Source: Bradyrhizobium erythrophlei (GTDB lineage: Bacteria; Pseudomonadota; Alphaproteobacteria; Rhizobiales; Xanthobacteraceae). Taken from it: a DNA stretch of 64,000 nucleotides. The position numbers were made by a program, and so were the translations under genes. Location: positions 5,658,501 through 5,722,500 of the forward strand of contig NZ_LT670849.1 in assembly GCF_900142985.1 (NCBI RefSeq). The letters run 5' to 3'. Shown piece after piece: positions 41,253 to 49,755 of the stretch (the stretch's first letter is position 1; each line of letters begins with the position of its first letter). The notes beneath the pieces are model-generated. The model had not been told where the DNA came from. It ran no database searches and saw only the letters and a program-made list of their open reading frames with translations.

Positions 41253-42281
41253 GTGAAGCGCTTATTTGTTAGAATCCTGGTCGGCCTGGCTGCCATAGCC
41301 GTCGCAGCGGCGGCAAATGCCGAGCCCGCCAAGATTCGCTTCATCCTGGACTGGAAGGCGCAGGGACCTGGCGCCTGGTTCTACGTCGCCCGTGACAAGG
41401 GTTATTTCCAGGCCGAGGGGCTGGATGTCCTGATCGACCAGGGCGACGGCTCGGCCGCTGCCGTCAGCAAAATCATGACAGGCACCTATGATGCAGGATT
41501 CGGCGACATCAACGCCGTGATCCAGAATGCTGCGCTACATCCGGGCGAACAGCCGCTGATGGTGTACATGCTTTACAACCGGGCGCCCTACGCCTTGATC
41601 GTGAAGGCGGACGGTCCGATCAAGACGTTGAAGGACGTGGAAGGCCACGTGCTTGCGGCGCCGGCGGGTTCTGCGACCGAGCGCATGTTCAAGCCGCTCG
41701 CGCTGAAGAACGGCGTCGATGCTTCCACCGTCAAGGTCCTCAATGCCGCGCCCAACCTGATCGAGCAGTTGCTCGTCACCGGGCAGGCCGACGTGATCGC
41801 CCAGTTCGCGCCGACCAGTTACATGAACTTTTTGGCGATGAAGAAATCGCCGGAAAAGGATTTCCGGTGGTTCTTCTACAGCGAGAACGGACTGGATCTG
41901 TATTCCAACGGCATCCTGGTTTCCCAGAAATTGCTGAAGGAAAATCCCGAAGCCGTGCGTCATCTCGTGGCAGCGCTCAATCGGGCCATCCTCGACGTCG
42001 CCGCCAATCCCGACCTCGGAATCACGACGCTCATGAACGTGGAGCCGCTCACCAACTTCGATCTCGAAAAGCAACGGCTGATCTACACCATCGACCAGCA
42101 GTTGCGGACCGAGGAAGTGGCAAAGCTCGGGCTCGGCGATCTCGACGACAACAGGCTTCAGGCCGCGATCAAGACGGTTGCGGACGCCTACGGTCTAAGC
42201 CGCCAGCCTTCGATGGACGAAGTCTTCAGCCGCGCGTTTTTGCCGCCGAAGGCCGATCGCATGATGTCGCCGGGCCATTAA
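41253..42281 (+). CDS. NMT1/THI5-type ABC substrate-binding protein, second copy
   Basis: A 342-residue protein from a GTG at 41253. A signal peptide (LFVRILVGLAAIAVAAAANA, cleaved before EPAK) is followed by KIRFILDWKAQGPGAWFYVA and an NMT1-type body. No second ATPase/permease pair is present, so it probably shares the transporter at 37110/37958 with the first binding protein. The frame reaches back to 41127 but overlaps the Rieske gene there. Confidence 0.85.
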   Translation: MKRLFVRILVGLAAIAVAAAANAEPAKIRFILDWKAQGPGAWFYVARDKGYFQAEGLDVLIDQGDGSAAAVSKIMTGTYDAGFGDINAVIQNAALHPGEQPLMVYMLYNRAPYALIVKADGPIKTLKDVEGHVLAAPAGSATERMFKPLALKNGVDASTVKVLNAAPNLIEQLLVTGQADVIAQFAPTSYMNFLAMKKSPEKDFRWFFYSENGLDLYSNGILVSQKLLKENPEAVRHLVAALNRAILDVAANPDLGITTLMNVEPLTNFDLEKQRLIYTIDQQLRTEEVAKLGLGDLDDNRLQAAIKTVADAYGLSRQPSMDEVFSRAFLPPKADRMMSPGH

Positions 42282-42324
42282 TAGCAAAGAACGTTGAAGG
42301 TAAGAAAAACAAGGGAGGCTGGAA

Positions 42325-42804
42325 TTGGAACTCGATCATGTCAGGTTCATGGCGATCGCGATCGAGGAGGCGAAAGCCGGCGCGGCGCAGGGCGAACAGC
42401 CGTTCGGAGCGGTCGTGGTCGATGGCAAGGGCGAACTCGTGGTCCGCAGCCGCAGCCTCAAGGTCTCGGCATGTGACGCCACCGCCCATTCGGAGACGTT
42501 GGCCGTCAAATACGCGACCCAGAAACTCGGCCGGCGGATGCTGCCGGATTGCACGTTCTATGCAACCTGCGAGCCGTGTCCGATGTGTCTGGGCGCCATT
42601 CTCAATGGCGGATTCAACACGCTGGTTCTCGGCGCGCGTAACCGGGACATCAAGCAGCTCGCCAAGATCGCTTTCAATTTTGGGGATTATACGGTCGAGC
42701 GCTTCGCCGAAATGAGCGGATGGGACTTGAAAGTGATTGAGGGGATCAGAACCGCCGAATGCATCGATCTTTACGCGACCGCCAAGGTCGAGTTGACGCG
42801 CTGA
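42325..42804 (+). CDS. CDA-fold nucleoside/nucleobase deaminase
   Basis: A 159-residue protein from a TTG at 42325 after AGGGAGG (ATG at 42349 is an alternative). HSE (His55, Glu57) and PCPMC (Cys85, Cys88) are the zinc and proton-shuttle residues of the cytidine-deaminase superfamily, in the arrangement of guanine deaminases and tRNA adenosine deaminases. The C-terminus is longer than in TadA. With purine-type transport nearby, guanine or a related base is a reasonable substrate guess. Confidence 0.85.
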   Translation: MELDHVRFMAIAIEEAKAGAAQGEQPFGAVVVDGKGELVVRSRSLKVSACDATAHSETLAVKYATQKLGRRMLPDCTFYATCEPCPMCLGAILNGGFNTLVLGARNRDIKQLAKIAFNFGDYTVERFAEMSGWDLKVIEGIRTAECIDLYATAKVELTR

Positions 42805-42834
42805 CAATCGGAACCTGACAAACCCGGACGGAAT

Positions 42835-43788
42835 TCAGCTCGCTTTCGAAGCATAGGTGGGCTCGAGCCGCGAGCGCAGGAAATCAGCGCCGGTGATCGG
42901 CGCATATTTGGCCGGCCGGTCCGGCGTGATGCAGGTCGGCAGGCACGCCACCATGGCGTCGGGATTCGGATCGAGAAAGAACGCGATCGAATAGCGGTCC
43001 TTGTTCGGCGGACTGACCACCTTGTGCGGCGTCGAAACGTAGACGTCGTTCGACCATCGCATCAGGCAATCGCCGATATTGCAGACGAAGGCGCCGGGTA
43101 CGACCGGGGCATCTAGCCACCGGCCGGATCGATCCCTGACCATCAGGCCGCCGACCGCGTCGGTGGCGAGCAGGGTGACGTTGCCGTAGTCCGTGTGTTC
43201 TCCCGCGCCGAGCTGGCCATCGGGCAGGGGCCCCTCGACAGGGGGATAGTGAAGCAGACGTAGCGTTGCGATCGGTTTGTCCAGGCTCGTCTCGAAGAAG
43301 TCGCGGTCAAGTCCAAGATCGAGCGCGAAGCCGTGATGCAGGTCGCACCCCAGTCGCCAGACACGATTGAAATAGTCGAGCATGGTGTCACGAAAACCCG
43401 GCAGGTCCGGCCACTGGTTGGCGGACCGGAAAGGAGCGCGCGCGAGCAGTTCCGGATCATCGGGCGCGAGCTCCAGGCCAATGTTGAAGGCCTCCTTGAC
43501 ATCGGCAGGCTTGCCGGGATCAAGCGTCTCGCCGCCAAGCCGGATGTAGCCACGGTTTCCGCTCGCGCCGCTGAACGAGACCGGGTCGCGCACCGACGCC
43601 GGCGCCGAAAACAAGGCGGCGGAATCTTCAAATACCCGCGTCATCAGGTCCTTAGGGATTCCATGTCCCGTGATGTAGAAGAACCCGACCTCGCGGCAGG
43701 CGCGGCCAAGCGCATCTGCAACGATGCGCTGTTCTTGTGGCGAGCCGTTCAACAGCGGGGCGATGTCGATCACGGGGATAGCGCTCAT
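42835..43788 (-). CDS. 2-Oxoglutarate/Fe(II) oxygenase (isopenicillin-N-synthase-like)
   Basis: A 317-residue protein with the double-stranded beta-helix triad His198-x-Asp200 (EHTDYGNV) and His255 (TPHKV), and the 2-oxoglutarate RYS motif at Arg265 and Ser267. The N-terminal domain (IPVIDIAPLLNGSPQ) matches the DIOX_N family. It is the last gene of a minus-strand operon that begins with the BMP transporter. Hydroxylation or oxidative N-demethylation of the imported compound is plausible; the family also makes ethylene or acts on gibberellins. Confidence 0.87.
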   Translation of the reverse strand: MSAIPVIDIAPLLNGSPQEQRIVADALGRACREVGFFYITGHGIPKDLMTRVFEDSAALFSAPASVRDPVSFSGASGNRGYIRLGGETLDPGKPADVKEAFNIGLELAPDDPELLARAPFRSANQWPDLPGFRDTMLDYFNRVWRLGCDLHHGFALDLGLDRDFFETSLDKPIATLRLLHYPPVEGPLPDGQLGAGEHTDYGNVTLLATDAVGGLMVRDRSGRWLDAPVVPGAFVCNIGDCLMRWSNDVYVSTPHKVVSPPNKDRYSIAFFLDPNPDAMVACLPTCITPDRPAKYAPITGADFLRSRLEPTYASKAS

Positions 43789-43830
43789 GAATATCTCCTC
43801 GCTTGGTTGTCGACGACAAGTTCGTTCAAA

Positions 43831-44694
43831 TCATCCCGCCCTGACCTGGGCGCCGTAAGTGACGCCCTTTTCCTTGAGCCAGCGCCGATAGGCAATCGAC
43901 GTCGCATCGGCGCGGGTTGGAATTTCAGTCCGGGGGTCGAGTGGCAGCAGCCTGGGACGCTGATTTTCAAGGATGATGCGATCCTGCAGGAAGATCAGCT
44001 GCTGGAAGTGAATGAGGTCGGTCAGCGCCGAGGTGTCATCGATGAGGAACATCACCGGATGCGCCCGGCAGCGGTCGGGATCGAGCGGTTGCACGAACAG
44101 GCAGATCAAGTCCCAGCGATTGGCTGCATTGGGACAGGTCTTGTACAGGATGGTCGCGAACGGATTGGCCACCCGGTACATATATTGGGTCACGATACCG
44201 CCGGTCGCCGACAGCGCTGCCTGCGGCTGGAAAAACTGGCAATTCGTCGCCCACACCTCGTCGACGTCGCGGCGGATCTCGGTCGTGTACTGCATGACCT
44301 CGGTATGAGGCTCGGCGCCGAGGATATCGGTGTGCACGAACGGAAAGTGCGCCATGTCGAGAAAGTTCTCGACGATGCGAAGACCCGACGATTTCACCGA
44401 GATCGCGCCACAAACGATGACGCGCCGGTCGGTCTCGTCCGCTTCCGGAATCGGCAGCAGGTCCATAGCCGGCGTTCCCAGCGTGGCCCACAGATAGCCA
44501 TAGCGTTGGCGGGTTGGCAGCGGAGCTTCCTGTCCGGCAATCGTGACGGAGATGTTGCCGTCTGCGTTGCGGACGATGACCAGATCGGTGCCCAGCAGGC
44601 GGTTAGCAGCCCGGCCGGTTGGGATATCCGTCAACGCCTCGATGCAGTACCACTGATCGAGCGCCGCCTTCTCCGCTGTCTTTTGCATGCGCAA
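43831..44694 (-). CDS. Rieske-less oxygenase catalytic protein (non-haem Fe domain only)
   Basis: A 287-residue protein that begins like a Rieske oxygenase (DQWYCIEALTDIPTGRAANR) but jumps from the strand VRNADGNISV straight to PTRQRYGYLWATLG. The whole [2Fe-2S] lobe with CxH and CxxH is therefore missing. The catalytic domain is intact: N110-x-x-D113-x-x-H116-x4-H121 in ENFLDMAHFPFVH, and the third ligand region LQDRIILENQRP. It must receive electrons from a separate Rieske protein; the one at 51492-52205 is the candidate. It lies between the deaminase and the 2OG oxygenase in the minus-strand operon. Confidence 0.8.
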   Translation of the reverse strand: MRMQKTAEKAALDQWYCIEALTDIPTGRAANRLLGTDLVIVRNADGNISVTIAGQEAPLPTRQRYGYLWATLGTPAMDLLPIPEADETDRRVIVCGAISVKSSGLRIVENFLDMAHFPFVHTDILGAEPHTEVMQYTTEIRRDVDEVWATNCQFFQPQAALSATGGIVTQYMYRVANPFATILYKTCPNAANRWDLICLFVQPLDPDRCRAHPVMFLIDDTSALTDLIHFQQLIFLQDRIILENQRPRLLPLDPRTEIPTRADATSIAYRRWLKEKGVTYGAQVRAG

Positions 44695-44713
44695 CTCCCC
44701 AGAGGTTCGTCGG

Positions 44714-46117
44714 TCAGGCGTCTGCGTAAATCCGCTTCATCACGCCGGCGTGGTCGGCCATGGCGGCCTCGACGTCGAAAGCGGTGAACTCACCTTTGCG
44801 GATGATTTCCTTGCCGTTGATGAAAGAATAATCCACCCGGAACGGACCGCACATCAATAACGCGGCGAGCGGGTCGCGTTGAGTTCCCGACAGGCCGATC
44901 TGGTTCAGCCGGACGGCGATGAAGTCGGCGCTCATGCCGGGTGCAAGGTAGCCGATATCGTCGCGGCCGAGAATCGCCGCACCGCCGCGTGTCGCCATGC
45001 TGAACGCCTCGCGCGCGGAGAGCGCCTTAGGCGTGCCGCCGAAGCCACCGCGACCGCCCGGCTTCTCCGATAGATAATGATGCGGCGCCACACGTTGCAG
45101 CATCAAGGCCAGCCGCGCTTCCATGAACAGGTTGGAGGTGTCGTTCGACGCCGAGCCGTCGACCCCGAGGCCGACCTTGACACCGCAATCGAGCATTTCG
45201 CGGATCTTGGCGATACCCTGGCCGCAACGCATGTTGGCGGAGGGACAATGCGCGACGCCGGTGCCGGTCGCAGCGAAACGCTTGATTTCATCCGATGTCA
45301 TGAAGATCGAGTGCGCGAACCAGACATCGGGGCCGAGCCAGCCAACGGATTCGGCAAATTCGACCGGTCGCATGCCGTAGATCTCGTAGCAGTATTTTTC
45401 TTCGAACAATTCCTCGGCGAGATGCGAGTGTAAATGGACGCCGGCATGCCGGCGCGCGAGCGCGGCTGCTTCGCGCATCAGGTTCGGCGTCACCGAGAAC
45501 GGCGAGCAGGGCGCCAACACGATCCGGTTCATCGCGTGCCGCGAATTGTCGTGATAGCGCTGGATCAGCCTCTCGGAGTCCTTCAGGATGGCGTCTTCCT
45601 TTTCGACGCAACTGTCGGGCGGCAGGCCACCCTGGCTCTCGCCACGCGACATGGCGCCGCGCGCGGCGTGGAAGCGCATGCCGATGGCTCGCGCCGAATC
45701 GATCGAGCTGTCGAGCGTAGAGTTGTTGGGAAGAATGTAGAGGTGGTCGGAGGTCGTGGTGCAGCCGGAGTAGATCAGTTCGGCCATGGCCACACTGGCC
45801 GATATCCGCATGGCATCGTCGTCGAGCTTGGCCCAGATCGGATAGAGCGTCTTGAGCCAGACCAGGAGCTCGTCATCCTGCACCATCACGCGGGTCAAGG
45901 TCTGGTACATGTGATGGTGGATGTTGACCATGCCCGGCATCACGACGTGTCCGGAAAGGTCAAGCGTCGCGTCGGCCGGCATCGCGCCGATGTCGGACGA
46001 TGATCCTACGGCCTCGATGACGTTGTCGCGGACATAAATCGCTCCGTCCTTTATTTCGCGGCGTTCATCGTCGAACGTGGCCAGCAGTTCGATATTCTTG
46101 ACAAGGAGCGTGCTCAT
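44714..46117 (-). CDS. Amidohydrolase, 8-oxoguanine deaminase type
   Basis: A 467-residue protein from the ATG at 46117, which overlaps the permease stop (TAATG). HHHMYQTLTRVMVQDDELLV with the first HxH, then VHLHSHLAEE, WFAHSIF and GVDGSASNDTSN, supply the zinc site. The HMYQTLTR segment and the long C-terminal part resemble 8-oxoguanine/guanine-type deaminases. Tight coupling to a nucleoside-type (BMP) ABC importer supports a purine-like substrate. A long upstream extension to 46783 is antisense-like and discarded. Confidence 0.85.
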   Translation of the reverse strand: MSTLLVKNIELLATFDDERREIKDGAIYVRDNVIEAVGSSSDIGAMPADATLDLSGHVVMPGMVNIHHHMYQTLTRVMVQDDELLVWLKTLYPIWAKLDDDAMRISASVAMAELIYSGCTTTSDHLYILPNNSTLDSSIDSARAIGMRFHAARGAMSRGESQGGLPPDSCVEKEDAILKDSERLIQRYHDNSRHAMNRIVLAPCSPFSVTPNLMREAAALARRHAGVHLHSHLAEELFEEKYCYEIYGMRPVEFAESVGWLGPDVWFAHSIFMTSDEIKRFAATGTGVAHCPSANMRCGQGIAKIREMLDCGVKVGLGVDGSASNDTSNLFMEARLALMLQRVAPHHYLSEKPGGRGGFGGTPKALSAREAFSMATRGGAAILGRDDIGYLAPGMSADFIAVRLNQIGLSGTQRDPLAALLMCGPFRVDYSFINGKEIIRKGEFTAFDVEAAMADHAGVMKRIYADA

Positions 46118-47052
46118 TAGCGGACATCCCTGTAGTAGGGCTCGCCGAGCGCGGCGGGCGCGGCCATCAACCGACGCACGCGGTGCCAGGCCAGCACGGG
46201 TACGATGATCAGTGCGATGGTTCCAAGATAAGGCAGCATCGACAGAATGGGCGCGGCGATCGGCCAGTTGCGCGCTTGGCCTACGAAGCCGAGCGAGGTG
46301 ATGGCGCCGAACAACAGCGCGGCGAGAACGGCATTGATCGGTCTGTAGCCTGCAAAGATCACCAGCGCGACCGCAATCCAGCCGCGGCCTGCGACGACGC
46401 CTTCCGACCACGACGGCACAAAAGCCAACGTCAGGTAAGCACCGGCGCCTGCCGCGAGCGATGAGCCCATGGCGACGTACCAGAAACGAAATTTCTGCAC
46501 CGAGATGCCGGCTGCGTCCGCCGCGGCCGGATTTTCTCCGACCGCGCGCAGGTTCAGGCCATGACGGCTCCGGAACATGACAAAGTGCATGACCGCCGGG
46601 ATGACGATATAGATCAGATACGCCAGCACATTCTGGGTAAAGACAGCGCGGCCGAGCAGGGGGATATCGCTCAGATAGGGAATGGCTACCGGCGCAAACG
46701 TGGCGCGCGCCGGCATTCCGGAATAGGCCTTGCCGATCGTGGCGGCGAGCCCGGTACCCATCAGCGTCAGCGCCAGACCGCAAAGCACCTGGTTCGCCCT
46801 CAAGCCAACCGTTGCGGCGGCGAAGATCATGCCGACGGCGAAGCCCACGGCAAGCGCTCCGATCAAGCCAAGGGTGGGACTGGGTGTGGCGGTGACGATC
46901 GCAATCGCCGTAATGGCGCCGAGCGCCATCAGCCCTTCGACCCCGAGATTGACGACGCCGACGCGCTCGGACAGCACTTCGCCGAGCGCGGCAAGCGCCA
47001 ACACGCCGCCGGCGAGGATCGAGGTCTGCAAAAGCCCTGCGATGATATCCAT
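46117..47052 (-). CDS. BMP-family ABC transporter permease, second (YufQ-like)
   Basis: A 311-residue protein with about nine hydrophobic segments, LLQTSILAGGVLALAALGEV near the start and VNLGVEGLMALGA typical of the ribose/nucleoside-type permease family (BPD_transp_2). It ends in a 1-4 bp overlap with the deaminase ATG and starts 10 bp after the other permease, forming a two-permease set. Confidence 0.87.
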   Translation of the reverse strand: MDIIAGLLQTSILAGGVLALAALGEVLSERVGVVNLGVEGLMALGAITAIAIVTATPSPTLGLIGALAVGFAVGMIFAAATVGLRANQVLCGLALTLMGTGLAATIGKAYSGMPARATFAPVAIPYLSDIPLLGRAVFTQNVLAYLIYIVIPAVMHFVMFRSRHGLNLRAVGENPAAADAAGISVQKFRFWYVAMGSSLAAGAGAYLTLAFVPSWSEGVVAGRGWIAVALVIFAGYRPINAVLAALLFGAITSLGFVGQARNWPIAAPILSMLPYLGTIALIIVPVLAWHRVRRLMAAPAALGEPYYRDVR

Positions 47053-47061
47053 GCGCAGCCT

Positions 47062-48114
47062 TTATTTACTGGCCGTGTCGATGGGGACGAACCGATAATG
47101 CGCCAGCTCGTCACCGATCGCGGTAAAAAACAAGATCAGGCCTGTGATCGCCAGGACGGTGGACGTGTTCACCCCCTGCGTTTGCAGGATGATTCCGGAA
47201 TTGAGGATCACCGCCATCAGGCTGGCGCCCGCCAGTACCCCAAGCGCCGAGCCGCGTGCGAGCACAGCAACCATGATGCCGAGATAGCCGAAATTGTTGG
47301 AGATGCCGCCCTGCAGCCGATGAACGGTTCCCGCCACCTCCAGCATCCCTGCGATGCCCGCGATCGCGCCGGACAGCAGCATGACGGTGATGAGATGGCG
47401 TCGAAACGGGATGCCGGCATAGCGCGCGGCCTGCGCGTTCGATCCGGCGATACGTACTTCATATCCCCAGCGGGTAAAATTCAGGATGCCGGCGATGAGC
47501 AGCGTCAGCGCAATGGCCAGCGGAAACCCCCAATGAACGTCGCCCCAGATTTCAGGCACGTTGTGCCGGACACGCGCCGTGGTTCCGAGCGCATGGCCGC
47601 CCGGATCGAGCCATGGCCCGGTCGAGACATAATAGGCGAGCAGGGTGCCGACGAAATTCAGCAGCAGCGTCGTGATGAGTTCGCTGACCCCGGCATAGGC
47701 GCGGGCCAGGGTCGGAATCAATATCCAGAGAACACCGCAGAGCGCGCCGCCCACAAACATCAGCGGCAAGATGACGAATGTGGGTCCGGGAATGAAAAGT
47801 CCGATGCCGGTTGCGGCAAAGGCGCCGGCATAGAATTGACCCTCGGCGCCGATATTCCATGCGCCGACCTTAAGTGCGACGGCCACCGCAAGTCCCGTGA
47901 GGATGAGGGGCGTGAGCAGCAGACTGACGTCCTGTAGCCCGAAGCTCGATCCGAAGGTCGACTGAATGACTTTTGCGCTCAGCGCGATCGGATTGACGCC
48001 AGATACGCCGAGCACCAGGCCCGCGCATACCAGCGCCAGCACGATTGCCATGCCGCGCGCCAGCAATGCGACGGCTGGCTGCGGCGAAGGAAAATATTGC
48101 AGACGGACGGCCAA
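47062..48114 (-). CDS. BMP-family ABC transporter permease, first (YufP-like)
   Basis: A 350-residue membrane protein. Conserved segments include VGAWNIGAEGQFYAGAFAAT, the family's central motif, and many hydrophobic helices (LALVCAGLVLGVSGV and others). It partners the neighbouring permease and the duplicated ATPase, 3 bp away from the latter. Import of purine nucleosides or similar bases is typical of these systems. Confidence 0.87.
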   Translation of the reverse strand: MAVRLQYFPSPQPAVALLARGMAIVLALVCAGLVLGVSGVNPIALSAKVIQSTFGSSFGLQDVSLLLTPLILTGLAVAVALKVGAWNIGAEGQFYAGAFAATGIGLFIPGPTFVILPLMFVGGALCGVLWILIPTLARAYAGVSELITTLLLNFVGTLLAYYVSTGPWLDPGGHALGTTARVRHNVPEIWGDVHWGFPLAIALTLLIAGILNFTRWGYEVRIAGSNAQAARYAGIPFRRHLITVMLLSGAIAGIAGMLEVAGTVHRLQGGISNNFGYLGIMVAVLARGSALGVLAGASLMAVILNSGIILQTQGVNTSTVLAITGLILFFTAIGDELAHYRFVPIDTASK

Positions 48115-48116
48115 GC

Positions 48117-49709
48117 TTAGTTCGCTGCAACTGAGAGAGGAGGGTTGGTTGCCCGCTGACCACCCATCAACAGTCCGATTTCCTCGATGTCGGTTGAGAT
48201 GCCATCGACAATTCCCATGATGCGGCCATGGAACATCACCGCGATGCGGTCGGATAGGTTCAGGAGTTCCTCCAACTCTTCCGAAATCAGAACGACGGCG
48301 CAGCCGGAATCGCGCAACTCGACAAAGTATCGCATCATGGTGTTGATGGCACCGACGTCGAGGCCGCGGCTCGGATACGCCGCGATCAGCACTTTGCCGG
48401 CGATGCGCATCTCACGGCGGGCGACCAGCCTTTGCTGATTGCCGCCCGACAAATTGCGCACGGGCATGCCGAAATCGGGAACCGCAACGGACGCGGCAGC
48501 CGCGATGGTTTCGGCCAGTGCGGTGGCGGCGCGCGGCCGGAACCAGCTTCCAACGGAAACCGGCGGCTTGTTGTATTCACGCATCACGGCGTTGTCGGTG
48601 ACGCTGAGCGCAGGCGCAAGGCCGCTGTGAAGCCGGTCTTCCGGAATGTGGCCGACACCGAAGACGGCGAATTGTTCGGCGCTTTTGCCGGTGAAGTCCT
48701 TCTGCCCGACTTCGATCCTGCCGGAGACGACGGGCCGCATTCCCGTCAAAACCTGGCTCAGCTCCTTCTGGCCGTTGCCGGCAACGCCGGCGATGCCGAG
48801 GATCTCGCCGGCCTTGACCTCCAGCGATACGTCATTGAGCGCGAGGTTGCCGAGGTCGTCATGCGCGCAGACCTCGTGCAGGCTCAGTACCGCTTGCGAG
48901 GAAATCGACGTGGAGCCTTGCGCGCGCCCCCGCAGGTCGTTGAGAACAATCTCGTGGCCGACCATCAATTTCGCCAGGCTCTTGTGCGTGCAGTTGCGGG
49001 TCTCTTCGGTGGCAACCTTGTGTCCGCCGCGGAGCACGGTGATGCGGTCGGAAATTTCCAGGACCTCGTCGAGCTTGTGGCTAATGAAGACGACGGCGTT
49101 GCCGCGGGAGACGAATTCCCGCAGCGCCTTGAACAATTCGCGGGCTTCGGACGGTGTCAGCACCGCAGTTGGTTCGTCAAGGATCAGGAGCCTCGCTTTC
49201 TGGGCCAGCACCCGCAGGATTTCGACCCGCTGTTGTTCGCCGGTCGACAGGTCCTCGACCCGCGCGTCTGGCTTAACCGCGAGATTCAAGGTTCTGGCGA
49301 GTTCGGCGGTCCGCGCCTCCAGCGCCTGGTCGCTGACCCTCGACGGCGTTTCTTCCCATCCGAGATGGATATTTTCCGCGACCGTGAACGCATGCACCAG
49401 CTTGAAATGCTGATGCACCATACCGATTCCGGCAGCGATAGCCTCGACCGGAGAAGCAAAGGTCTTGGCATAGCCGTCGACAATGATCTCACCGGCATCG
49501 GGCTGGTAAATGCCGGTGAGAATGTTCATCAGCGTGGATTTGCCGGCGCCGTTTTCTCCAAGCAGCGCGTGGATTTCGCCGCTCAGCACCTCGAGATCGA
49601 CAGACTGATTGGCAACGACGCCCGGAAAGTACTTGCAGACACCCTTGAGGAGCACGATCGGGGGCGTTCCCGGAGGTCGCCCCGCGCTGGTCTTGTTTGG
49701 TGCACTCAT
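48117..49709 (-). CDS. BMP-family ABC transporter ATPase (two nucleotide-binding domains)
   Basis: A 530-residue protein. The first domain has Walker A GENGAGKST, signature LSTGEQQRVEI and Walker B LLILDEPT. The second has a degenerate P-loop region (AGVAGNGQKE) and signature LSGGNQQRLVARR. This tandem design with a weaker second Walker A is typical of MglA/RbsA/YufO ATPases for sugar and nucleoside import. It is the second gene of the operon. Confidence 0.9.
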   Translation of the reverse strand: MSAPNKTSAGRPPGTPPIVLLKGVCKYFPGVVANQSVDLEVLSGEIHALLGENGAGKSTLMNILTGIYQPDAGEIIVDGYAKTFASPVEAIAAGIGMVHQHFKLVHAFTVAENIHLGWEETPSRVSDQALEARTAELARTLNLAVKPDARVEDLSTGEQQRVEILRVLAQKARLLILDEPTAVLTPSEARELFKALREFVSRGNAVVFISHKLDEVLEISDRITVLRGGHKVATEETRNCTHKSLAKLMVGHEIVLNDLRGRAQGSTSISSQAVLSLHEVCAHDDLGNLALNDVSLEVKAGEILGIAGVAGNGQKELSQVLTGMRPVVSGRIEVGQKDFTGKSAEQFAVFGVGHIPEDRLHSGLAPALSVTDNAVMREYNKPPVSVGSWFRPRAATALAETIAAAASVAVPDFGMPVRNLSGGNQQRLVARREMRIAGKVLIAAYPSRGLDVGAINTMMRYFVELRDSGCAVVLISEELEELLNLSDRIAVMFHGRIMGIVDGISTDIEEIGLLMGGQRATNPPLSVAAN

Positions 49710-49755
49710 CGGCCGTCTCTGGTGTTGCTGGCGCGGTGCTACGCCGGGCTGATGA

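Noticed and set aside
43333..44787. Long plus-strand open frame of 484 codons
   Set aside because: Antisense to the 2OG oxygenase and the Rieske-less oxygenase, both of which have complete active-site motifs.
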